Shown: positions 45,501 through 58,147 of the stretch, piece after piece
How positions within the stretch are numbered: the first letter of the stretch is position 1
How the letters are laid out: the number at the start of each line of letters is the position of its first letter
Assembly (NCBI RefSeq): GCF_000003815.2
Contig: NC_049986.1
Coordinates: 9,929,292 to 9,991,291, forward strand
Length of the DNA stretch: 62,000 bases
Direction of reading: 5' to 3'
From: Branchiostoma floridae
Lineage: Eukaryota > Chordata > Leptocardii > Amphioxiformes > Branchiostomatidae
Notes under the pieces: generated by a model
The model's input: the letters and a program-made list of their open reading frames with translations, nothing else
The model's database searches: none
Told to the model about the DNA's origin: nothing
Position numbers and translations under genes: made by a program

Positions 45501-48500
45501 ATGTAACATTAGGACAATATAGGAAGTAGCAGTGTTCTTGCCAAGCCTTTTCAGTAAAGGGGTCCCTATGTTGTGATTTGGGGCTTCTACTCTGTGATTT
45601 GGACCCCTACACTGTTTTAACAACGTACATGTAGTGAATGTCCTCTCAGTCATGACCAGTTGAAAAATACATCTTCAATAGCCTCAACTGAGTTGAGATC
45701 ACTTTGTTTCTTTTTTAACAGAGTAAAGATGTGTATTGATGTTTTGATGCATACAACAACTTACAATCTTTGCCTGTTTTTCACAGTAGCCAATGGGGAG
45801 CTGGAGGCCACGAGTAGTAGCAGTGAGGGTTCCAGCAGTCATTACAATAAGGAGGACAGAAACGAAGACGACACAGTCCCTACCGCCAAGCCGTTCACCA
45901 TCACTGAGCGCTTTGCTCAAGGTTTGGCAGGGAAATGTATGCCTCTTGCTTCTGTGCAGTTTCTTTTGTAGTTGCATAGTAATTAACACTATTTAGTCAC
46001 ATTGTTTTGTTTTTTTTTCAACTTGCTCACTGTTGCAATACCGGTAATTTCTTACATGTTGCTTAAGGATGTACCACTTTAACGGGGGGTGTTGGGTGTC
46101 TGGAATTGTGTTTTTGGTTTTTACCACTTTGTTTTATTACTCTTTGTCATTTCCTTATAATATTTTTGCCAAAACTCTCCTCTTTTGCTTTAATCCTCAG
46201 CCTGCCAAGCTCACAATTTGTTACCAAAGTTATGTAGTTTATGGGGTTAGGTGCATGTAAAAGGTTAAGTTGACCACCCCCACCCCCCAGCTCTTTGGAG
46301 ATAGAATGGTCCATGGCAAAAATGGTTTACCTGTCATGGCATGCATTTTATGAAAGTTGCGGTAGAAATCATAACAAAATCATCAGTATTTTGCATAGAA
46401 CACAAACTGGTGAATTTTCAGCTTTGAATTTAAAGTTGTAAAACCCCTCATTTACTTTGTACCAATTTTGTAGTGTGTAGCTTCACAAAAGCTATGTTTA
46501 ATTTGTTCATGGAATGCAACATGAAGATTTTATGAAATGTTAACTTTTATTGTATTATGATATAACATACATTAATGTTTATTTGAAATGTTTAAAATCA
46601 TTGTAGAAAACAACAGTGTAGTGAACAGCATAGTTTATTTTTTCAGCGATGTAATTTGGTAATCAAAGCTACACTGTAGAACAAAAACACATACTTGCAC
46701 ATTTCACAGTGAATATTTCAACCTTAAAACATAAACAGAACTCTTTGATAGAAATATGAAATTTTCATAACTAAAAAGATCTGCTTATTAATCCCTACAT
46801 GTATGTTGCTGGTGGGTGTTTTTTTTTCAAAACAGTACTCTTAACCTTCTTGGTGTTTTTCCTCTAGGAATCGTAGAGAATGCCCTTCAAAGGGAAACAG
46901 TGCCATCTTTCTAATCCTTTATTATTCTGTTCTACTAGGTGTAGAGTCTTGCCTGTGGCCAGGGCGTAGCCAGACGCTGAAGCGGGGAAACGTTACGTAC
47001 TATCTGGACGGCGCCCACACTCAGCGGAGCGTCCAGGTGTGCGTGAAGTGGTTCCGCGAGACGGCGCTGATGGAAGAAAAGACGATCAACGGACCCGTGG
47101 CACGTGTTCTTCTCTTTAACGTGACGGGAGACAGGAATCCGCTGTCTCTACTGAAACTTCTCATGGTAGGTAGTCCAAAAGTTATTACACCATCAATGTG
47201 CTTGTTGTATACCCTCTGTGCGTTTGCATAAGGTCATGTTGATTTGATTATTTGAATGACATCTTCTGGGAACCCCAAAATTGATGCGAGCATACAAATA
47301 AAAAAGAAATTGAACAAAAAAAAAGTTGCCTTTTATAGTGGATGCTACCTGAAATGTCTGACCATTTCCAAAATCATATCTTCAGGTAATTGCTTGAGTC
47401 AACTGCTTTTTGGCATTATTTTATTACCTGCATGTTTAATCTTCATTGATGTTAATTGTGCTTTGTTCACTTTTGTACACTGTTTCTATGTCCTACAGCC
47501 CTGCCAGTTTGACTGTGCTGTGTTCAGCCCTAACATTGCATACTTGGACGTAGGAGCATCGGCAGGTAAGATAAAAATTGAAGATAAACCTTGCCTGAAT
47601 GCCATCTTATTTAGCGGGGATCCCATATTTGCTACCTCAAAAAGTATTTAATGAGGAAAAAAAGTACTTTATGAGGTACATTAAAAGGATAACCATGAAA
47701 ATAATAGGACAAAACTGAAAATCTTGGTGCTACTTTCAAAGTCGTCAGCAATGTTCAATGATTTTTTTGGCGACACGTCAAGAGAGAAGCCTGCTCTAAG
47801 TCTAACGTAATGATATTGAAATTATTTTTCACATGCTATTATCCACAAATCCATCCTCTAAGAAAACTTCATTTTGGCTACACTTTACATTTAGTGGCAA
47901 ATAAAAATGTGGGTATAGAAAGATTGCAATTTTGAAGACCATTACGGCTATTCATTCAAATTTTATTTTGCCTGCCTGTTAAGTTATAGTCACCTTGTTT
48001 TCTACATTTTCAGATCAAACCAACTTCACAGTCACCCACGAGACGCAGATCTCAAGATGTGCTGTGGAGAAGACACTGTGGGAGGAGCTTCACCAACAGG
48101 ATGCCATCCAATCAGAAGTGCCCTTACAAACCAGGAGTCCGGTGGACCACAACCAATCAGGAGACGGGTTACAGGTGGATTATGTAGAGAAGGCATGCTC
48201 TACCTCAAACGGGCCAATCAAAAGGGTGCAAGTTGGCGCCAGTGGATCTGTGCCATCCAAGTTTTACTGCACGGACAGTACTATTGTTGCAGGAAACAGC
48301 AAAGATCATTCATCAGAAGAAGAAAACGCAAACTCTGCCAAAGCACGCGTGTTTCCGTGCATCAGCGATGCTCTCTCCTGGATACAGCATGGCAAGGACA
48401 AGGAGCTCTCAAGGTCAAACTCCTCCCAGTGCCATCCTCACTCCTCATTGGATGAGGCTGTTCACATCCAGGTGCTCATAACTGGTAGCTTGCATCTGAT

Positions 48501-48543
48501 TGGTGGAGCCCTAAAAGTCCTGGATCCAACCATGTCAGACTAG
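33596..48543 (+). CDS. FPGS: Folylpolyglutamate synthase
   Basis: Exons: 33596-33904, 35353-35484, 36307-36360, 40821-40885, 41472-41586, 42180-42257, 43391-43452, 43684-43786, 44162-44239, 44908-45070, 45787-45921, 46939-47165, 47499-47565, 48014-48543. All borders are AG/GT and phases match, giving 705 aa and a TAG stop. It adds gamma-linked glutamates to folates, retaining them in cytosol and mitochondria. Seen: P-loop GTKGKGS (161-167, split by an intron), [13 protein letters not shown] (187-199), [11 protein letters not shown] (259-269), YLDGAH (453-458), LLFNVTGDR, and [16 protein letters not shown] near the end. The first ATG gives an Arg-rich leader fit for mitochondrial import; a second in-frame ATG at 33881 (Met96, [14 protein letters not shown]) matches the cytosolic start of the mammalian enzyme. 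It is longer than human FPGS (587 aa) because of the leader, a Ser/acidic exon (45787-45921) and a long last exon. Confidence 0.96.
33881..33883 (+). promoter_or_regulatory. Alternative (cytosolic) FPGS start codon
   Basis: ATG in the frame of exon 1, eight codons before the exon end. The conserved FPGS body ([16 protein letters not shown]) begins just after it. Mammalian FPGS uses a downstream start for the cytosolic form, so the same is inferred here. Confidence 0.55.
35085..35250 (-). repeat. tRNA-derived SINE, minus orientation
   Basis: The reverse complement reads ATGGCCGAGTGGGTAGAGTG...GTGAGTTTGATCCCCGG, A and B boxes of a tRNA-like head, followed by a body (AAGACTTTCAAAATGATAC...) shared with 49630-49735. 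It lies in FPGS intron 1. Confidence 0.65.
36432..36820. mobile_element. MITE, CTGTAAATGCA family, copy 2
   Basis: TACTGTAAATACATGTATA...TTTAAGTTCGC at the left; ATTTACAGTA at the right. It is longer than the 160-212 bp copies and probably carries an insertion. FPGS intron 3. Confidence 0.65.
37911..38070. mobile_element. MITE, CTGTAAATGCA family, copy 3
   Basis: TACTGTAAATGCATTTAAG at the left, GCATTTACAGTA at the right, interior TTTCGCGGTAGCGGGAAAAT. It is the cleanest copy at 160 bp. FPGS intron 3. Confidence 0.8.
38230..40020. mobile_element. 1.79-kb hAT-like element with perfect 8-bp target duplication
   Basis: CAGCGTTCCCGCCAGG at 38230 and CCTGGCGGGAACGCTG ending at 40020 are perfect inverted repeats. 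They are flanked by CTCCACAT on both sides (38222-38229 and 40021-40028). No transposase ORF is recognisable. The interior has five CCAAT/ATTGG pentamers at 38775-38904, a CACGTGACG near 38943, and a GC-rich stretch. The intact ends and duplication suggest recent insertion in FPGS intron 3. Confidence 0.92.
40238..40676 (-). mobile_element. TRIM-type miniature LTR retroelement with tRNA-like LTR
   Basis: Read on the minus strand. The 5' LTR (40676-40509) starts TGTTAACAG and ends GTTTCA. One base later is a PBS-like TGGTTCCCATGCC, then about 100 bp of interior, a polypurine tract AAGAAAAGGGGGAGTAG (to 40405), and the 3' LTR (40404-40238) starting TGTAACAG and ending GTTTCA. GGTC flanks both sides (40234-40237 and 40677-40680). 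The two LTRs are nearly identical. Each holds a tRNA-like segment: an A-box region GCGACGGTGATAGCG and a B box, GGTTCGATCCC in the 3' LTR but degenerate in the 5' LTR. No gag or pol is present. FPGS intron 3. Confidence 0.82.
41085..41395 (+). repeat. SINE copy, plus orientation
   Basis: A tRNA-like head (GTTTGGCCCAGAACCCAGAG, GGTTTTCGAATCC) is followed by the body complementary to 14445-14710. FPGS intron 4. Confidence 0.55.
41985..42055. repeat. Short tandem repeat
   Basis: Two to three imperfect units of about 30 bp containing GAGTCCGATATAGGGACCAC. FPGS intron 5. Confidence 0.6.
42298..42727. mobile_element. hAT-like MITE, TAGGGGTGGG family, full copy
   Basis: TAGGAGTGGGTACC at 42298 and GGTACCCACCCCTA ending at 42727 are inverted. 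They are flanked by ATTGTGAC on both sides (42290-42297 and 42728-42735), a perfect 8-bp duplication. It is 430 bp, in FPGS intron 6. The interior contains CAGGTCCGGACCTGGACC repeats. Confidence 0.88.
43850..44095. repeat. Partial copy of the CAGGCTTTTAG hAT-like family
   Basis: Shares TTCTACTGTGACCTCTCAG, ACCATGGAATTTGGATG and CACCAAGAAATTTGGACC with 23476-23842 and 61098-61490; the left end is missing. FPGS intron 8. Confidence 0.65.
44330..44580. mobile_element. Long-TIR element, second copy
   Basis: Its two halves pair (ATGTAGCC.../...GGCTACAT) and the right half contains CCAGTTAGAAGCTTTGAGGA, matching the element at 20155-20435. FPGS intron 9. Confidence 0.6.
45170..45475. repeat. Diverged copy of the ACTGTAATATCCAACAC family
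   Basis: TTTTTGTGTTGGAAGTTAAAG at the right and GACAAAGACTGGTCAAGAG in the middle resemble 8782-8923. The left arm is eroded. FPGS intron 10. Confidence 0.45.
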
Positions 48544-49284
48544 TATTGATGTAATCATTTTGGTGGTGTTTTGACTCAATTTAAGACTGACAAAATGAAG
48601 AACATTAAGATATTTTATTACAGTTTTTACATACATGTTATTGTATTTGTGAGGACAGGAATTTCTTAATATGGGATATTACATTAGCTATCACTGTAAT
48701 ATAAAAAAAGGAAGTGAAGTTTATTTGGGGAAACCTGCTGTTACATTTTTTCAGATATGCCACATTCATGACATTTAAGACTATGAGCAGAATTCTTGAT
48801 TGTCCATCAACCAATTGTGGAAATCAGCCAGGCAATGAGATCCTGTGATGTCTCTTTACATCATATAATTTTATTTATGCAGTGTTTATGAATTCTCATA
48901 TGCAGAAATAGAAAAGTATAGAAGTCAAACTTTATCTGCTGGATAGTCTGTCTATATCTGTTGTTTGAAAAGCATTAACAAGGGATGTCAAGTCAACAGA
49001 CAGTGGTTTCAAATGAAAATATTTTGATATCCCTTAATTTTTAATACCCAGTTTTTCAAAACAATGGATATACATGTAGGTTACCCCACTGATAAAGGTT
49101 AACTTGTATTCCATTGGTGTCAAATGGAATGTGTCTGACATTATCATGTTTTATAATGCAGTTGTTATTAATATTGTATCATAAGGAAATATTGCATGCA
49201 GTCTTTAAAATTACATTGTACATGTGTATAAGGTCTATAGGACGGTGCCATCTCCATTTCTATGTAACCCTTGTGCCACCCAGC

Positions 49285-49624
49285 CAGGGCTCTAGCCAGC
49301 GTCCGTTTTTCCGTCAATTGACGGAAATTTGCTGCGTCTGACGGAAAAATTTTAAAACCAATCCGTCAACCTTGACGGACAAAAATCCTTGGTGGAAGCT
49401 ACAGGCGGCTTGGGGACGCCGTCCACGGCCGTAAAAGCCACACACTGTTTGTTTTGCTATTGTTATGATTGTTGACAATGTGTGTCGGCGCCCTTTCGCA
49501 TACGATAATCTCATTAAAACCAGTTTTTCAAGGTCTCAGTTCAGTCCTTCTAATTAATTTTCGCGGTTTTCGCGACAATTGTAATTGGCTGACGGAAAAA
49601 AATTTCGAGCTGGCTAAAGCCCTG
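49285..49624. mobile_element. hAT-like MITE inserted in a SINE
   Basis: CAGGGCTCTAGCCAGC at the left, GCTGGCTAAAGCCCTG at the right, and CACCCAGC on both sides (49277-49284 and 49625-49632). The interior repeats TTGACGGA/TCCGTCAA. Joining the flanks yields the SINE body also seen near 35000-35110, so the insertion is in a SINE. Confidence 0.88.
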
Positions 49625-52439
49625 CACCCAGCTGTCTTCAACTTCCATACTTTTTGTCAGAGCCGAATGCTAAACAGAGAAAGTAGATTGTGCTATTGTC
49701 TTTGTTATGACTTGACTGGGGATAGAAGCCACAACATACATTTTTGTAATTTGCATGCCTCAACAGAAGTACCAACAAAATGGGGGTTTGGATAATTTGA
49801 GATTTATTACAAATTTTGTATATCATGACGGAAAGTAGCCTTGATATAGGATTGGTCGGAGGGATTGTTGTGGTGTTGCTTTCTTTGAATACATAAAAAT
49901 GTTTTTTAGTTGCATAAACACCACCCACATACCAAATATCAATACGATCCATCCAGGCCCTATGGAGTTAAATGCTGTTGATCCATGCACATTTATTTTT
50001 TCATACTACACGCTACCAAAACAGAACCTTAAAAGGAAGGTAATTATGTGCATTTATCAGTTATTTACCAAAGGGATGTTGTTTCTACTGTGTACAATGG
50101 AAACAAGGAAATTATGTGTCCTTCAACTTATCTACATTTTAAGAAATAAATTTAATCGTTTTCATGAATAGCGTGTATTTTCTGTTAGTCTAGCTGTATT
50201 AGGAATTACTCCACATAAATTATATTGGTATGTCCGTGCTAAGGCTACATACTGGTACAGGATACTGTTTGTACCTGTGTTCTAAATGCTTCAGGGGTCG
50301 CTCTCTTTACACCTTAATTTAACATCGTATCTGAGAGATGTCCCTAACCGAAGCAGCCAGGTAAACGTAGTCCTTTCCACAAGGAAATTCTCGAGGGCTC
50401 AATGTAGGAGAATAGGATTTGAACTAAAGACCTTTGAGGTTTAGCTAAATACCCATAAAGTTACACTACACCACCCAATACTGGTCTTTTACGGTTACAA
50501 TGTACTGTAGGTCCAACATACCGAGTTGATATACGGTAACTGTACCTCAATGAAAATTTGTTCTTCAGTATAAAATGACCAAAAAATGACTAAATATATT
50601 GCAACTTAAAAGAGAATGACAGGACCATCAGATGATACCAAATGCAGATTTACTTCATAAATGTATGATGTGATCACAAACAAAAAGCACACCCTACCCT
50701 TCTGTATCAACCAAGCTTTTGGAACTGCCATCTTTTGACACATGTAGCTTCAAATTATTGCACAGTCTTTATAAGTGGGAACGACAATAGACCAGGCTAA
50801 ACAATAACTGATGAATAAATATTAGTACGGATGTGCAATCAAATGATGGAACCTTGGCATCGAAAGTCTGTTACTAGAAAAAGTAGTTAGGAGTGAGCAA
50901 AATGGTAGGAAAAGAAAAAGATTCAAGTGATGAGGCTTTGGATTTTCGAGAAAAACAACAAAACATCTTGCTCTCTTATCTTGTTTGTCAAGCAACAGAC
51001 TTAAGTTTGGATGATACAATCTAGGTATGATATGAACATTAAACTTGAATATAGTTATAATGGTAATCAACAAATAAAAATACATCACACTTGATATTTC
51101 CAACAAGCTCCACAACATGTTCACCCAGGTCGCTTAGGACAAGTTGGACAGTAAAACTGACTAAAATCATTTTGCAATATTTTGTATTACTGTATATTCT
51201 CAACTGCTTGGATGCATATAACAAAAATGCTTTTTGATCACCTGAAGCTTTTGCTTACAAGGGCCCATTGGCACGACAATCAAATATATGCAGAGAATCT
51301 AAGATGGCATGAGAAAATGACTGTATGTATGTCTCATTATCTTGTAGTAACTTCATATATGTCACACTATACATGTCATGGCTACACTCATGCACACAGT
51401 ATAGTCAAGGCTGACAGTTAACAGTTTGAACTGTGTATGCATTAGGTCAAAGGTAAAGGCCCCTAAGTTGTAAACAGTAAACAGTCTGGACTATGCTTGA
51501 TACTGACGTGTCCAAACATACTTTGTTTATGTCTTAGGGGTCTTCATCTTTGAGAAATTACCCATTGTGCCTCATACTGTGCATGTGCAGTTTACACTGA
51601 ACCAGCTTATACCAATCATGATTGTAAAATACTGTAAGTTACACAAATGGGTAGTTACACATGTGCAAAACATGAACCTGTTGACAGAAATAGATTTGGC
51701 TCCACCTACGAGGTGTCACCAAAAAAATAACCATATGCATGCCACTTTACTGTACCAATTACTGTACAAGATTACACAATGTACGTACAAATGCCAACGC
51801 TTACCCAAGTCTTTTACAAGTACTTCAAATAACATTTTGAACCATAAACTGCCATTTCAAAAATACTTTTCTTAATCTTGTGTCAGCTACTTTTTATCTA
51901 AGCATACAAGTATTTTTTCTAGAATTGCATGTACAAGTTTTGAGAGAAGGCCATGAGTACTCAATGTCATAAGCCCACAATGTTTAATACTTGAATTTGT
52001 ACATGTGTTATTTCAAGTGTTAATTCTACCTCTAAAACCTTGTTGTTGTTATCTATCTCTAGGTACTGAAAGAAGCAACCCTAGATCAGTTAGCTTCAAA
52101 CGTTTTTCAGCAAATCCACATTTTTCATTCTGATGTGATTTTGAACAAGCAAGATATCACAAATACTGTGTAACTCACACCTACATAGTTCAAAGGTGGG
52201 ATAAAGGCATTATATCTGGAACTTTTTTGTCAAGCAGTGCCCCCCAGTGATAATTCTTGGAACTTCAATTCTTTGTAGAAAAAAATGCTTATCAAACTCT
52301 ACATGACTGCTTCTTAGTTGATATTCCTTCATACGAATGTTGTTCTTATTTCTGTATACCACTGAGCTTATCCAAGAAGCTTTCATCATTGATGAAAGTT
52401 CCTTGGCTTATCCGAAGAACATGTAATACGATCCAAAGA

Positions 52440-52615
52440 TACAGTCAAACCTGCACAAGTGACCACTTCTACGTAAGGACCACCTGGCCAATGTGACCGT
52501 TTTGTTGTGGTCGATTAGGAAATTTGTCCCATTGACACAAGCATACTGCCTATAGTGACCACCTCTCTATATAGACCAGTCCACTCGGTGGTCTTCTTAT
52601 GCAGTTTTGACTGTA
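52440..52615. mobile_element. MITE, CAGTCAAACCTG family, copy 4
   Basis: TACAGTCAAACCTGCACAAG at the left; AGTTTTGACTGTA at the right; interior GACCACTTC, GACCACCTGG. It is 176 bp and lies about 110 bp after the SURF4 stop codon, so it is probably within the 3' UTR. Confidence 0.8.
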
Positions 52616-52728
52616 TACGAAACATAGCAATGACTGAATCACAAAAACAAGGTGTGACAATATGTCGGATAAAACGCTTTTGCCATGGCACGGTAGACAT
52701 CCGGGCGCTAGCAGAAACCCTCGTCCTA

Positions 52729-54159
<1,431 letters not shown>

Positions 54160-54571
54160 CTGCAAAAACAGGAGGAAAAACAATCATTTAGTTCAATCAT
54201 CAAGAACCTACCAACATTAGTTTAAAATGCCCAAAGCCTTTAGAAATCCTTAACCATACAGACATATTTTTTAGGGAAGCTGACAAAACAACATAATACA
54301 AGTACACAAGATAAGCTTTTCATACATAAAGATAGAAATAACAATCATAGATTTGAATATCCAATACATCAATGTCTAATTAAACCAAGACTTTTCTAGT
54401 CCTCCCCTATAGCCTAGTAATACTAACCTATATAATATTGGCAGTGTCTCTTTGTCCTCATAAGGAAATTGTTTTATTTGCATAAGAGGAGAAAATGACT
54501 AGGCAGCTACACTGTATAATAGGTTTGAATACTATTAGCCAATTGCACCTATCTTACAGCCCCAGTCACAC

Positions 54572-54917
54572 ATCAGGGCTCGAAATACTTCTTTCTGCAT
54601 ACCTTCACTGGTGCAGGTAACATTGAAAATTACCTGCACCAGACAAATTTTACCTGCACCACTATGAATGTAGCAAGTATGGATCATATTAAAATTGTTC
54701 TGGAACCATTGTTAATTTTTCTTTTATACCTTATAGGTGGTAAAATTTAATGAGTGTTTAAGTGACCTACATTAAAGGACATTTACAATGTATGTATAAA
54801 ACCCAGTACATGGACCAGTGCAGGTTAGGTGCAGGTAGACACCAGAAATACCTGCACAGCTCCAATTTTACCTGCACTAACCTGCATATGCAGGTGGTAT
54901 TTCAAGCCATATGCATA
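54572..54917. mobile_element. Diverged copy of the CAGGGCTCGAAATAC element
   Basis: CAGGGCTCGAAATAC at the left and GGTGGTATTTCAAGCC at the right, with repeats of ACCTGCACC/GGTGCAGGT where the 16899 copy has CTTGCACC. It is 346 bp versus 789 bp. Confidence 0.7.
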
Positions 54918-55836
54918 GCCATGGTTTGCAGTTGTTTGGTGAGGTTTCCAATCTCTAGAACTAGAAGTCGTTTTTGACAGCCAAATTTCAAAAAATGAAA
55001 GTGGGAACCTTCATATTTTGCTTGGATTCAATGAGAGGAATAAATAAAGGATGGATTACAGGCTACGTACAAGTCACAAACTAGTGCTGATCTTGGTTGG
55101 GGAGTGGTTGAGAGTAAAGTCATGGAAAGGTCCTGAATGTGTGATAGGGGCTTTATAAATTATGCATTTCATCTGACATACCGATGAATACAACTGCATC
55201 TACATTTAAATTTAAAAACAATGAGACATACTGAAGACTCATAAAACTCTTAAACATCAAGATTCAAAGATGTTTATTCTGCTTAGTCCCTTCATACATT
55301 AAATAACTACAGCTTGCTCAAAACAGCAGTCATATGTCTTAATAACTAATCACATGAACATGAATGCTTGAACATGAGTCATGATTCACAAACTGACAAA
55401 GTCTTCTATGTCACTATCACAAAACATGATTATATCCATAATACAGTACAAAATTTTAATGCCCTACTTTAACTTGAGTCATGATTATACATTCTGTTTT
55501 TTACTTAAGGTTTTTCTAAAAAATACAAGTGTAACATTGGTAATGGGGGCGGGAATAGCAAAAATAATGTTCTGTATAAAAAAAAGATCAGCTCCTTCAA
55601 GGAAAGATTTCCAAAGTTTTCTTCATAAAGCTAGCAAACTGTAAAGATATCAATGAACAAAAATAAATGTCAAGAATAATAAGGACTTGTCCTGTAAAAG
55701 TTGGTTGTGAAAATATTACAAATTTCTGAAACTCATTTCTTAGTGAATTTTCTCATTGTTGGAGTTTGGCAGTATGTGCAGTATGGCCCATTTACAACAA
55801 TTAATTGTCACTATACTATGAAAATTCAGCAGAGTC

Positions 55837-56250
55837 CAGGGTTCTAGCCAGGATTTCATTTTAGTGTTATGGCTGTGGTAAGGTAGCAAAGCAACCAATC
55901 GGGGGTGGTGTTATGGAAGGGAAGGTATTGGCCCTTCCGCACTACACAGAGGACATTTTAAAAATGTTGGGTAAAAATTGGCATTCTAAGGGTACCCACG
56001 AGCGAACTTACCATAAAACTTTTTACAACACAATGTCATGTAATTTGAAGGATTTTTTGGTCAATTTGGAGGGTCATATGTTTTTTCCATATTTGACTAG
56101 AGTAAGACGTTATTCCACAGTTGAATATTAGCAAAGTACCACTACACTAGTTGAAAATTAGGGAGGTGGCCCTCATTTAGCGTGGCTGTCACTAAATTAT
56201 AGCGTGGTGGCCTAAATGGCCTACACTAAAATACACTAGCTAGAACCCTG
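55837..56250. mobile_element. TIR element, CAGGGTTCTAGCCAGG ends
   Basis: CAGGGTTCTAGCCAGG at 55837 and CTAGCTAGAACCCTG ending at 56250. The interior has TTTTAGTGT and its complement near the ends. The target duplication is not clear. Confidence 0.7.
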
Positions 56251-56677
56251 GACAATCTTCTGAGGGGTTTAAGATCAAATCCAACCAAGAAAATATAACC
56301 TTTAAGTTTTTAAAACTTGCTGGGTGAAAAAAATCCCCTAAATGCACACATACAGTGGTATGTTCATACATTTTTCAGTCCACAAAAACAACTGAGACTT
56401 TTTCAAATACTGCAGTTCAGAGATTTTACAAAATTTAGGTGGCTTGGCACATATTTCTAGTTTGCAGAGCAAAAATAAACAAAAGAACATACATTTGTAC
56501 TTATTAGAGCACATTATAAATGTTAATGGCACACAGCGTACTAAACTTCCTTGAGAAGATTTACCTTTAGTTATCAGTGTTCTGCCCTTTGAAATTGACT
56601 GTTTCAAAGTTTTAATGCAGAAACTATTTTTCCAACAAGATGGACATTCTAGGATACTACTACTAGAAGTGCAGTAT

Positions 56678-57088
56678 TAGGGGTGGGTACAGATACATAC
56701 CGTTTTTCTTGTTCGTCTGGTAATAAAGAAACGACCTGAAAATACCAGTAGATCGGATTTTGGACTGGCTAGAAAATGTCCAGATTATATTGGCAGGGTT
56801 TTTACGCATTTAGGCGCTTACCAGTTCAAGAAAATAACAACAGGGAAGTAGTGTAGAGTTTATAGTCATTTCTACTGTCAAACTTAAAGATTTTACATGA
56901 AGATGGATCTTAAAACTCCAGTGGGGATCGTCTACTCCAAATAGATTCCTTTGTGGAAAATTGTTTTGAGTATAGCCCATTAACAAGTTTTCACAAACTA
57001 GTTCCAGGTTCAGGTCAAGACTTGGACCTGATCCTCTGGACTTAAACTGGACCTGTCCCTGAATTTTCTGTACCATTACCCACCCCTA
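56678..57088. mobile_element. hAT-like MITE, TAGGGGTGGG family, copy 3
   Basis: TAGGGGTGGGTAC at 56678 and TACCCACCCCTA ending at 57088. The flanks TGCAGTAT and TTTAGTAT match at 6 of 8 bases. Interior CAGGTCAAGACTTGGACCTG corresponds to the 42298 copy. Confidence 0.78.
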
Positions 57089-57678
57089 TTTAGTATAGTA
57101 CTTGTTAAAAGAATTCTAGGAATGACTGCGATTCACTTTAACTATCCATATCTGCTGCTTGCAATATCAATAAGGACCGAACCATTGTACCCACCCTAGT
57201 GACAACATTTATCTAAGTTCTAGCTGTGAATTTCAAAAATTGAGTTTGACCATACCAGCAACAGTGCTCACCAAAATTCGTTGTACTTAGAATTTAGAAC
57301 ATTCCATACATTAACTGGCCTTGTTACATCAAGTTGCAAAATAGACCTGATGTTCACAAAATCACAATGGAAAGAGTTTTCCTTACAGCTGGATGCTCCA
57401 CAAAAAGAGAGCCATTTTCGCTACTGAATTCAGTCTTTTGATTTAATTTAACCCTCCAAATGCAACCTGACAACATCAAATTAACCCCCACACCTTATTA
57501 CATACATACCTCGTACCTTACTTAACCCATATGGAATTCTACAAGATCTAGCTATCTCAATGCAGCATTTCTTATGCAAAATTCAGCAATGGTAATTAAT
57601 GAATAGGGCCTTACAAGAAAGTCCTGAAACATTTTATCAATAACAAATGCTTCTGTTTGATACATATCATATCAGATG

Positions 57679-57981
57679 CAGGGCTGTCTCCAGGACCCGT
57701 CACTCTGTCTCAAGACGGAAATTTGCTCGTTGGGACGGACAAAAATTTCACCTTGTCCGTCCAAAAAATTTGAACTTTACGACATGAAACCTATGAAAAG
57801 TATTTTCATAAGCTTAAGTTGACAGTTCAACACCTAAAAGCAACGTTTTTTTATCTTTTTTTGTACTTAGAATATTTTTACTGATAAGTATCTTGTCCTT
57901 GTCCAAATCCATTTGTATTGTCTGTTTTTGTCAGCAGGGCTAGCCCTTTGTAATAGCTACAGGCTAGCGTTGCGTAGCCCT
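57679..57981. repeat. Probable hAT-like remnant (CAGGGCT...AGCCCTG)
   Basis: CAGGGCTGTCTCCAGG at the left and GCGTAGCCCTG at the right, with GACGGAAATTTGCT and GACGGACAAAAAT shared with 49285-49624. Confidence 0.5.
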
Positions 57982-58147
57982 GGCTGTGTGTGCTGAACAG
58001 CTTAATCAATGAACAATAAACAAAACTCAACAACATGGCCTAACAAACAATCAGTGGGAACGGAAAAAATGTCAGAGCTGGAGACAGCCCTGATCAGATG
58101 TATTAAAGGCCTGGCAGTAGCGTGCACATGTACGTGTGTTCCCCGGG

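Larger units (their letters stand above)
48544..52728. other. FPGS-SURF4 interval, convergent 3' ends
   Basis: FPGS (plus) ends at 48543 and SURF4 (minus) ends at 52729, so both 3' UTRs lie here. Possible FPGS poly(A) hexamers are near 50146 and 50815. I see no exon. A hAT element (49285), a SINE remnant (49245-49735), a tRNA-like repeat at about 50290-50490 and a MITE (52440) are present; the rest is AT-rich. Confidence 0.55.
54160..58147. other. Interval between SURF4 cassettes A and B
   Basis: I searched the minus strand for the SURF4 N-terminal half (the region matching [14 protein letters not shown] at 61846-62000 and upstream) and found none. The interval holds TIR elements at 54572, 55837, 56678 and 57679 and AT-rich DNA. 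No exon is recognised. Confidence 0.6.
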
